This document shows positions 1 to 20,538 of a DNA stretch of 20,538 bases, piece after piece; position 1 is the stretch's first letter; every line of letters begins with the position of its first letter. The translations under genes were made by a program, and so were the position numbers. The notes below the pieces were generated by a model. The model searched no databases. It saw nothing but the letters and a program-made list of their open reading frames with translations, and was not told the origin of the DNA. Source of the stretch: Eimeria necatrix (taxonomy: Eukaryota; Apicomplexa; Conoidasida; Eucoccidiorida; Eimeriidae); contig NW_013654534.1 in NCBI RefSeq assembly GCF_000499385.1, positions 1 through 20,538 on the forward strand. The letters run 5' to 3'.

Positions 1-11
1 AAGCAAGCCAC

Positions 12-50
12 AAGGGTTTAGGGTTTAGGGTTTAGGGTTTAGGGTTTAGC
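12..50 (+). repeat. TTTAGGG array
   Basis: Five heptamers of the telomere-type repeat close to the window edge. Nothing shows that this is a real chromosome end: similar arrays recur throughout. Confidence 0.95.
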
Positions 51-414
51 TTGCCTGCGCATCAGACCCCCTATGTCTGTGTCTCTCGGGGGGCCCCCTA
101 GACTGGGGGCCCCCCATGGCATCTCCTGAGGGTTTGGGGGGCCCCCCAACTCTGTGCTGCTTCTGCCGCTTACCCTCTGGGGGCCCCTGGGGCCCCGGGG
201 GCCCCTGGGGCCCCGGGGCCCCCGGGGGCCCCTGGGGCATGGGGGCCCCCGGGGGCCCCTGGGGCCCCGGGGGCCCCGGGGGCCCCGGGGGCCCCGGGGG
301 CCCCTGGGGGCCCCCCTGCCTGTCTGCAGGTTCATCTCTGGGGCCCCTGCGGGACCTCCTGCGGGCTGGGGGCCCCTCCTCTGGGTCGGGGGCCCCCCTC
401 CTGTCCCCCCCCCC

Positions 415-474
<60 letters not shown>

Positions 475-1113
475 GCGGCGCCTGTGGCGGTGACCCGGGG
501 CCTCCTCCCTTTCTGCTGCTAAACCCCAAAAGTCTCCTTTTTCTCTCTTCGAGTTTTCGCCTCTTCTTTCATAACTTTCTCGCAAAGTCCCTTCGGGGCC
601 CCAGGGGCCCCCCTCCCCGGGGGGCCCCCCATGGGGCCCCCCATGGGGCCCCCCATGGGGGCCCCCGTGGGGGGGGCCCCCGTGGGGCCCCCCGTGGGGC
701 CCCCCGTGGGGGCCCCCGTGGGGGCCCCCGTGGGGTCCCCCGTGGGGGCCCCCGTGGGGTCCCCCGTGGGGGCCCCCGTGGGGGCCCCCGTGGGGGCCCC
801 CATAGGTGTCCCGGTGGCGCTCTCGGGTACCCCTGTGGGGCCCCTCTCTGCTGCTTCCATGTCTTCCTTCGCGGCTGCTTTCGCGGGGGCCCCCGGGGGG
901 CCCCTCGTGGGGCCCCTCGTGGTGGGGGCCCCCCGGGGGGCTCCCCGGGGGGCCCCCAGGGGGGCCCCCAGGGGGGCCCCCCGAGGGGGCCCCCGGGGGG
1001 CCCCCCCTGTCTCTTCTTTCTCTGGGCCTTTCTCTGCTCCACAGCCGCTCAGATGAGGGGCCCCTTTCAGATCGAGAAGGGGCCCCCCGGGGTTCTCTCT
1101 CGGGGGCTGGCAT
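46..1113 (-). CDS. Possible Arg/Gly/Pro/His-rich protein or exon
   Basis: The minus frame is open from 1206 to 46; methionine at 1113 ([13 protein letters not shown]) is the better start because upstream codons come from telomere-like DNA. It reads Arg/Ser/Glu-rich segments ([27 protein letters not shown]), more than ten GGPH repeats (about 630-800), a poly-Ala run (about 415-475), GP repeats and a basic end [15 protein letters not shown]. The non-repeat parts look more like protein than the plus-strand frames do, and resemble disordered RNA-binding regions, but no domain is recognised. At 54-49 on the minus strand CAG|GCAAGC, just before an AAACCCT array, is a perfect GC-type donor, so this could be one exon of a longer gene. 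GC-rich repeats keep frames open by chance, so this stays tentative. Confidence 0.4.
180..320. repeat. GGGGGCCCC-type low-complexity block
   Basis: Tandem GGGGGCCCC/GGGGCCCCT units, self-complementary, reading GP/GPP/QGP on the minus strand. The block continues with variants at 600-1000 (GGGGGCCCCCGTG), which give GGPH/GAPT in the various frames. Confidence 0.9.
415..474. repeat. (CTG)n / (CAG)n microsatellite
   Basis: About twenty CTG units; poly-Ala in the favoured minus-strand frame. Confidence 0.95.
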
Positions 1114-2819
1114 TTGAGGGTTTGGGGAGCGAAACCCTAAATTAGGGTTTAGGAGGTCGCGGCTAGGGTTTAGGGTTCGGGGGCTGGGCGCTGCTAATGC
1201 AGCCACCCTCTAACGCCCCAATTAAAATACAGTTAAATTTAGAGGCAGGGAAGAAAGAGAGGAAAACGAAACTAGGGTTTAGGGTTTAGGGTTTAGGGTT
1301 TAGGGTTTAGGGTTTAGGGGTGACGACAGGGGGCCCTCCTCCCGGTCCTCTCTAGGGCCCCTTACGCAATTGATGGCAACTAAAAAGATATAAAAGAAAA
1401 TTAACTCTAAACTTCAAACCCTAAACCCTAAACCCTAAACCCTAAACCCTACTGCATGCATAGGGGCCCCCAGGAGGAGTCCCCAGCCACAACCCAAAAC
1501 CTTTAACGCCTAAACCCTAAACCCAAAACTCTAAACCCTAAACCCTAAACCCTAACTTTTCATGTAAGAGACCATAATAGCTGACATTTAAATAGAAGAC
1601 TGCAAAGCTGAGCACTACTGCCTAAACCCTAAACCCTAAACCCTAAACCCTAAACCCTAAACCCTTCAACGTCTCGGGGCGGGTGGACCCGAACCGTAGA
1701 CCTAGTGCACTAAAGCCTAAACGCTAAACCCTAAACCCTAGACCTTAAACGTAAAACCCTAAACCCTAAACCCTAAACCCTCGAATTTCGCCGGAAGCGC
1801 TAAACTCCTGGAGCTGCTTCCTGGGCCGGCTCTAAGCCCAGACCCTAAACCCTCATTCAAGAGGGATTTAGGGTTAGGGTTTAGGGTTTAGGGTTTAGGG
1901 TTTAGAGTAAGGGTTTGGAGACTAGGGTTTGGGATTAGGGCTTGGAGTTCAAGAGTTTGAAGGGGGTTGGGGTTTAGGGTTTTAGAGTGAGGGTAAGGGT
2001 TTAGGGTTTAGGGTCTGGACATTAATGTAAGCGCTTACGAACAGGGTTTAGGGTTTAGGGTTTCGACCTAGGGTTTACGGTTTGGGACTTTTGGTCAGAG
2101 TTAGGGTTTAGGGTTTAGGGCTAGGGTCTAGGGTTTAAAATTTAGAGCCTCTGGTCAGGGTTCGGGGGTTTAGGGGTCTAGGGTTTAGGGTTTGGCACTA
2201 AGTGTGGACTTTAGAGTCAAGGTCTAGGGTTTAGCGTTTGGAGTTGGGGCCTAGGGTTTAGGGTTTAGGGTTTAGGGTTTCCGGCTAGGGGTTTAGGCCT
2301 AAACTTGAAGCTTTTGTGCGGTAGTTTCAACTTAGGGTTTAGGGTTTAGGGTTTAGGGTTTAGGGTTTAGGGTTCGGGCTCCAGCTGAGATGCCCATGCT
2401 GGTTGAGATTTAGCTCTGTTTGGTCTAGGGTTTAGGGTTTAGGGTTTAGTGTTTAGTGCTTAGGACTACAGCGCTTTTTCTGTGCAGCTCCCTACAGCAA
2501 ACCCTAAACCCTAAACCCTAATTTTGTAACGGCAGCAGTCTTATCCCCACGCTGCTTGTCCGTACATCTAGGGTTTAGGGTTTAGGGTTTAGGGTTTAGG
2601 GTTTAGGGTTTAGGGTTTCCGTAGTCCTAGACTATTTGATTCTGTTGAGAGGTGATTAAGCAGCCCCTGAATGGTCTTCTAAACCCTAAACCCTCAATCC
2701 CTAAACCCCCAAACCCTAAACCCTAAACCCTAAACCCTAGTTTTGCAGCGCCCGCCTCAAGCCGCAGCTAGCAGCTGCCCCCGTTTCTTTGTTTTTATAT
2801 TCTTAATTACTATTTTCCA

Positions 2820-2869
2820 AATAAATAAATAAATAAATAATTATTTTATTTATTTTTTTTCAACTAATT

Positions 2870-2924
<55 letters not shown>

Positions 2925-2946
2925 TTTGTTTGTTTATTTATTTATT
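2820..2946. repeat. (TTTA)n microsatellite with flanking AT-rich DNA
   Basis: Short AAAT run, then a long TTTA tract with a TTTG interruption, an AT island within the telomere-like block. Confidence 0.93.
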
Positions 2947-3004
2947 CGATAAGTTTTGTTTTCTCCTGAATGGTCGGCAGAGGGCTTTTGCTGCTGCTGC
3001 TCGA

Positions 3005-3140
3005 AAACCCTAAACCCTAAACCCTAGGCCCTAAACCCTAGCCCTTGGCGCTAAACCCTAGGCCCTAAACCCTAGCCCTTAGGCCCTAAACCCTAGGCCC
3101 TAAACCCTAGCCGGTAGTCTCTAAACCCTAGCTCTTAGGC
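3005..3140. repeat. Composite AAACCCT-derived minisatellite
   Basis: Alternating units of 14 bp (CTAAACCCTAGGCC) and 20-21 bp (CTAAACCCTAGCCCTTAGGCC-like, in its variants), about two and three heptamers long, so a higher-order repeat grown from the telomere-type unit. Confidence 0.75.
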
Positions 3141-3519
3141 CCCTGAGGGTTTCAGGCTCGCTGGTGTGGAGCTAAATATGTTTTATCTGAAGGGTTTAGG
3201 GTTTAGGGTTTAGGGTTTAGGGTTTAGGGCTTAGGGTTTAAAGCTGTAGAAAGGATGATGAGCGTGGAAAGAAGACTGGGGGCTGTCTGCACCCTCCAAA
3301 CCCTAAACCCTAAACCCTAAACCCTAAACTCAACTGCCAGGGGCAAAGATCTGCCCCCCAGAATTCACCTGGCCACGCAACGTTTGGCGCTGAACACATT
3401 ATTAAGGGTTTAGGGTTTAGGGTTTAGGGTTTAGGGTTTATATGTGTGAAGCTCAACAAAAGCTAAATTATCGGCTTAACTTTCAAGGTTTATATTCGCC
3501 GCATTTACGGTACTGCAGA

Positions 3520-3525
3520 TCTCTC

Positions 3526-3575
<50 letters not shown>

Positions 3576-3742
3576 GCTGCTGCTGCTGCTGCATGCGGGT
3601 GATCCGCAGTGTCTGTTGCCTTTTCGTGTATATTTTGTTTAATTGATTTATTTAAAATTCAAAATTGGAAAAAAGAAAAGCCAGAAAGGTCGGAACAAAA
3701 GCTGCAGCTGCCGAGACACCTGAAGTGACCCAGGCGGTGGTC

Positions 3743-3781
<39 letters not shown>

Positions 3782-3900
3782 AACTGCCCGCTGAATTCTC
3801 CTAATAAAAGCCTTTATAATCATTAAATAATGTTAATTTACGAAAATTTCACAGCGATTGAGTTGCTGCTGAGCAACAAAGCCTAAAGCTGACGCCGTTT

Positions 3901-3936
<36 letters not shown>

Positions 3937-4405
3937 GAAACGCCAGGAGCAGCAGCGACAGTAGACGCAACAGCAGCAGCAGCAGCAACAGCAAACGCAA
4001 CAGGATCGGCGCTGGGTAGACGGCGCTGCCGCTACGGTTGCTGCTGCTGCCTTCGCTGCCGCCGCTGCCGTTGCTGCTGCTGCTGCTCCTTACTTGCTGC
4101 TGCTGCTGCTCCTGCTGCTGCTGCTGCTGCTGCTGCGAGAGCGTGTAGCAGGCCATTCATGGCTCGTCTTCAACTGCAGCACCGAGTCAGATTCTGTAGA
4201 CAAGAACACTGCACACAGCAGCAGCACCAGTAGCAGCAGCAGCAGCAATAGCAGCTGCAGCAGCAGCAGCAGCAGCAGCAGTAATAGCAGCAGCAACTGC
4301 AAAGACACTTCGACCCATATGGAGAGATGTCGAGCTTCGAGCAAAACCCAAACGAGTCGGTGCCACCGCGGCTATTGCTGCTGCTGCTCCTGCTGTTGCT
4401 GCTGC

Positions 4406-4443
<38 letters not shown>

Positions 4444-4568
4444 GTGCTTCTCCTGCTGCTACTCTCCCTGCTGCTGCTGCTGCTGCTGCTACTCTCCCTG
4501 CTGCTGCTCTTTTGAGTTTCTCGTGGTGCCATCAACTGTTTCTGCGTTTCCCGAGCGAAGCGTGGACA

Positions 4569-4611
<43 letters not shown>

Positions 4612-4613
4612 AG
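3520..4613. repeat. CTG/CAG mosaic region, no convincing gene
   Basis: Tracts switch strand: CTG 3528-3592, CAG 3741-3782, CAG 3901-3990, CTG 4060-4135, CAG 4215-4300, CTG 4376-4510, CTG 4569-4610. Every frame is open over long stretches but reads only homopolymers with short ordinary segments. Possible coding scraps are 3690-3740 on plus (TKAAAAETPEVTQAVV) and 4327 (MSSFEQNPNES). Confidence 0.8.
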
Positions 4614-4883
4614 CTGTTATTTCCTGCTATTTCTTGCAAAAGTGCTGCTGCTGGATCTAATTTTGCTGCTGCAGTTACTGCTGGTAGAGCTGCCGCTGCT
4701 TTTAGTGGGCCTGTTCCTACTGCTGCTGTTACTGCTGCTGCTGCTGCTGCTGCTATTGCTGCTGCTGCTGCTGCTGCTGCTGGTAAAGCTTGCGCTGTTT
4801 GCTGCTGTCACTTGTTTAGGGAGGGCTCTACCACTGCCCCTGCTGCTCCTCATCCTTTTGTAGTGCCTCAAACCTCCGCAGAT
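4614..4883 (+). CDS. Candidate upstream exon of the kinesin gene, Ala-rich
   Basis: This frame reads an Ala-rich segment (GCT codons) followed by the ordinary-looking stretch REGSTTAPAAPHPFVVPQTS, and ends at a good donor, GAT|GTGAGC. A CTG array ending in CTGCAG just before 4614 gives an acceptor of the type used elsewhere in this gene. Its phase 0 end fits the phase 0 start at 5144. It would extend the low-complexity N-terminus. The Ala runs could equally be uncoded CTG repeat, so only the last third is persuasive. A further possible start lies at 4327 (MSSFEQNPNES) with a GT just after it, but that link is speculative. Confidence 0.33.
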
Positions 4884-5143
4884 GTGAGCTTAGGGTTTAG
4901 GGTTTAGGATTTAGGGTTTAGGGTTTAGGGTTTAGGGTTTAGGGTTTGGGGTTTATCATGTGCTGCCGTGGCGCACTACCATTGGTGGCTTGGCACGCTG
5001 CAGGGCGTTTAGGGTTTAGAGTTTAGGGTTTGGGGTTTAGAGTCCCAGCACCATGAAAACCCTAAACCCTAAACCCTAGACCCTAAACCCTAAACCCTAA
5101 ACCCGAAAAAGCAGCGTGAACCCTTGCTGCTGCATGCATTCAG
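4884..5143 (+). repeat. Candidate intron with TTTAGGG then AAACCCT arrays
   Basis: Starts GTGAGC. TTTAGGG heptamers at 4891-4953, degenerate ones near 5010-5040, AAACCCT at 5058-5105, then TGCATGCATTCAG. The opposite orientations could pair in RNA. Confidence 0.6.
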
Positions 5144-18305
<13,162 letters not shown>

Positions 18306-18659
18306 GAGCTAAACCTTAAACCCTAAACCCTAAACCCTAAACCCTAGCCCTAGAGCAGGTGCTGCTGCTGAAGCCCTGGGCGATTGAGCTAGCTGCTGCT
18401 GCTGCTGCTGCGCTGCCCGCATCAGCAGCAGCAGCAGCAGCAGCAGAGCAGCAGGGAGGGGCCCCTTGCTTCTCTTTTGCTGCTGCTTTGCTGCTGCTTT
18501 GCTGCTGCTTCATTTTTTAATTTTGTTTTGTAATAAAGCCTCCCCAAAGAATGTTTGAAATCTTTTTTGTTTTTTTAAACACCAAATTAATCCAAATGTG
18601 TCTTCCTGCATTCTTCTAGATAAGTTCAAGTCCCCACAAAAACTGACTCTGCATTCTCT
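18306..18659. repeat. Downstream flank of the kinesin: AAACCCT, CTG/CAG hairpin, AATAAA
   Basis: AAACCCT 18311-18345; (CTG) 18392-18410 facing (CAG) 18423-18445 across a short loop; T-rich DNA with AATAAA at 18532, a possible but unproven polyadenylation signal. Confidence 0.6.
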
Positions 18660-19155
18660 GCATGCATGCATGCATGCATGCATGCATGCATGCATGCATG
18701 GGTGCATGCATGCATCAGTGCATGCATGCATCCGTGGATGCATGCATGCATTACTGCATGCATGCATGCGTGCATGCAATATGCATGCACGCATGCGTCC
18801 ACCCATCATTGTATGCATGCATGCACTCATGCATGCATGCGAGTTGCATGCATGCATGCATGCAAATTGCATGCATGCGCTCATTGCTGCATGTTTGTAC
18901 GGACTCATTGCTGCATGCATGCATGCATGCATGCACTAATGTTTGCATGCATGCATGCATGCATGCACTCTCAGTGCATGCATGCATGCACTTCAGTTTG
19001 CATGCACTTCTCCTGCGCGCATGCACTTATCATTGCATTCATTGACTCACTGCACGCACGCATGCATGCATGCATGCATGCATGCAGAATACATGCATGC
19101 ATGCATGCAGAATACATGCATGCATGCATGCATGCATGCATGCATGCATGCATGA
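18660..19155. repeat. Interrupted (TGCA/ATGC)n array, TGCATGCA-rich
   Basis: About 500 bp of tetranucleotide repeat broken by short inserts (ACTCA, AATTGC, AGAATACA). It reads Met-His-Ala-Cys in every frame and both strands, so the open frames here are artefacts. It lies between two convergent genes. Confidence 0.95.
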
Positions 19156-19170
19156 AGGACAAACTGGAGA

Positions 19171-19272
19171 TTAGGAGCTGCTGGTGGACCTGCCCATGCC
19201 AAGTCTTTTGAAAATGCTTTTGCCTCCAGAAGGCGGTTTGCTGCTTGTTTGGGACTTTGCTGCTGCAGGCGG

Positions 19273-19311
<39 letters not shown>

Positions 19312-19445
19312 AGCGTTGAGCCCCCCGCCCGAGTTGCCAGCAGCAAACCAGGCTGCTTGCTGCTCCAAGTTCACAAAGGCACTTGCTGCTCCTCCCGGAG
19401 CAGCAGCAGAATATTCGAGAGTTGTGTAGCTTTCCGCCGGTGCTG

Positions 19446-19499
<54 letters not shown>

Positions 19500-19586
19500 C
19501 TGCTGCTGGTGCTGGCGCTGCTGCTTCGGTATCGGGCTCGGGGAACCCGTAGTAGCCGGAGTAGTCTGCGGGAGTCCCGCCCTCGA

Positions 19587-19626
<40 letters not shown>

Positions 19627-20514
19627 TAGGAGGCGTTCGTGCTGCTGCAGCGGGTCTTGGAGAGTTTGCTGCTGCTGCGGGCAAGGACTGGGGAGAGCAG
19701 CAGTTTGGGGCTGCAGCACGTAGGCCATTTGGGGGAGTCCCTCTTCCTGCTGCCAGGGTTCGTGCTGCTGCTGCAGCTGCTGCTGCAGCAGCTGCTGCTG
19801 CTGCAGGGGGGCCCCCGGGTCTCGCGGGTCGCCGCGGACTCTGTACCCTCTTTGCCTGCGGGGGCCCCTGCTTTTGAGTTCTTCGGCGAGCTGGGCGTTG
19901 TTTTGCTGCAGCTGCGCGAGTTGCTGCTGCTGCTGCTGCAGCTGCTGCTTGAGGGCGAGTTCGAGCTGGCGCTGCTGCTGCAGCTGCTGCTGCAGCTGCT
20001 GCTGCTGCTGCTGCAGCGCCTGCGCCTCTGCTGCTGCTTCTCGCCGCAGCGCCAACTCTCTTGCTGCTGCCTTCTCTCCCCTTTCTAAACTCTTGCTAAG
20101 AGCCACATTAAGTCCTTGGATTTCCTCGAGCAGCAGCAGCACTCTGCTGCGGGAGGTGTGGGGCCCCACAGCCCAGGGGGCCCCCCGCTGCAGCAGCAGC
20201 AGCGGGGGGCCCCCGTGCAGCAGCAGCGCAGCAGCAGCACCGATGAAAAGGTAAGCAGCAAATAAACAAACTCGAGTTAAATTCAAAAGTCTTTTTCTTC
20301 TTTTGTTTTCGCCCTGCAGCAAATGCAGCAGCTGCATGCGGCTGAGCGACTGCAGCGCGAGCTCCCCATACACCGCAACTGCTGCTTCTGCTTCTTCTGC
20401 TGCTTCCTCCGTCAGCGCTTCTCCGTAGCCCCACGCTGCGGGCTCCATTGCTGCTGCTGCTGCTGCTGCTGCTGCGGGTGCTGCTGCTGCTGCTGCTCCC
20501 GCCAGAGACAGCAC
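19171..20514 (-). CDS. Predicted single-pass membrane protein with coiled coil and Gln/Ala tracts
   Basis: Open frame of 447 codons. After an Ala-rich start, an acidic segment (EALTEEAAEEAEA, residues 32-44) leads to a basic cluster KRRKR (71-75) and a hydrophobic span VCLFAAYLFIGAAAALLL (82-99), as in a signal-anchor or tail-in topology with a cytosolic N-terminus. Then a coiled coil (about 125-215: EIQGLNVALSKSLERGEK, ELALRREAAAEAQAL, poly-Gln heptads), a Gln-rich middle, two long Ala runs and a basic end KSIFKRLGMGRSTSSS. A second methionine (MEPAAWGYGEA, 20448) may be the real start. CAG read as Gln/Ala/Ser on this strand fits coccidian habits better than the Cys/Leu runs of the plus strand. 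No family is recognised. Caution: 20251-20319 looks like a plus-strand intron. Confidence 0.55.
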
Positions 20515-20538
20515 TCCCCCCAGACCTCCCGGCGAAAG

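Larger units (their letters stand above)
1114..3520. repeat. Gene-free block of interspersed telomere-like arrays
   Basis: No gene is supported here. About twenty short arrays alternate in orientation: TTTAGGG at 1273-1318, 1866-1905, 1972-2012, 2044-2066, 2250-2280, 2333-2372, 2570-2619, 3191-3240 and 3404-3440; AAACCCT at 1416-1450, 1515-1553, 1622-1665, 2500-2520, 2680-2738, 3005-3130 and 3298-3330. Spacers of 40-150 nt share no obvious sequence. Perfect cores fade into degenerate heptamers. It could be intergenic or one or more introns of an unseen gene. Confidence 0.85.

Noticed and set aside
1..50. A true chromosome end at the window start
   Set aside because: Only five heptamers are present and equal arrays occur throughout, so they are interstitial as far as can be seen.
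3690..3815. Plus-strand segment reading TKAAAAETPEVTQAVV then poly-Ala
   Set aside because: Could be an exon, but no supported neighbouring exon or phase partner was found, so it is not called.
4327..4515. ORF starting MSSFEQNPNESVPPR then poly-Leu, a possible kinesin start or signal peptide
   Set aside because: The first 15 residues look natural, but the rest is CTG repeat and the link to the next exon is unproven.
18510..19155. Open frames of repeating Met-His-Ala-Cys on both strands
   Set aside because: They are the inevitable translation of an ATGC tetranucleotide repeat, present in all frames and both strands.

Overview
The window looks like a repeat-rich ('R-type') segment of a coccidian apicomplexan nuclear genome, most probably an Eimeria species. 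Three things point there. Short interstitial arrays of the telomere-type heptamer TTTAGGG/AAACCCT are scattered everywhere. CAG/CTG trinucleotide tracts run through exons (poly-Ala, poly-Gln, poly-Ser) and introns alike. The gene that can be read is split into about twenty small exons. No bacterial-type gene, rRNA, tRNA or transposon ORF was recognised.

Layout. 1-1113 holds a GC-rich low-complexity block with a possible minus-strand Arg/Gly/Pro/His-rich coding segment. 1114-3520 is apparently gene-free and made of short telomere-like arrays that switch orientation, plus a TTTA microsatellite. 3520-4613 is a CTG/CAG mosaic with no convincing gene. From about 4614 (less certain) or 5144 (better supported) to 18305 on the plus strand lies one very intron-rich gene for a C-terminal-motor kinesin (kinesin-14) whose motor most resembles the plant-type KCBP group. 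Its order is a Gly/Pro-rich N-terminus, a long coiled-coil stalk spread over about ten small exons, the neck and motor core in seven exons, and a basic-helix/acidic tail. Splice phases agree across nearly the whole chain; the one clear failure is the junction around 6745-7592, where part of an exon has been tandemly duplicated. 18306-19170 holds a CAG/CTG hairpin and a long TGCATGCA array. 19171-20514 on the minus strand is a probable single-exon membrane-anchored coiled-coil, Gln/Ala-rich protein, convergent with the kinesin.

The most interesting structure is how the introns are built. In the stalk half of the kinesin gene, eight acceptors share one boundary: a TTTAGGG array ending in TTTG, then 0, 2 or 4 bases of alternating pyrimidine-purine, then CAG. 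Four consecutive introns begin with AAACCCT and end with TTTAGGG, so each pre-mRNA intron could fold end to end. Several candidate donors are GC instead of GT. In the motor half most acceptors are instead the end of a CTG array running into CTGCAG. The repeats therefore appear to supply, or to have grown next to, splice sites.

All assignments rest on reading the sequence by eye. Exon boundaries are predictions from splice motifs, reading phase and kinesin family knowledge.
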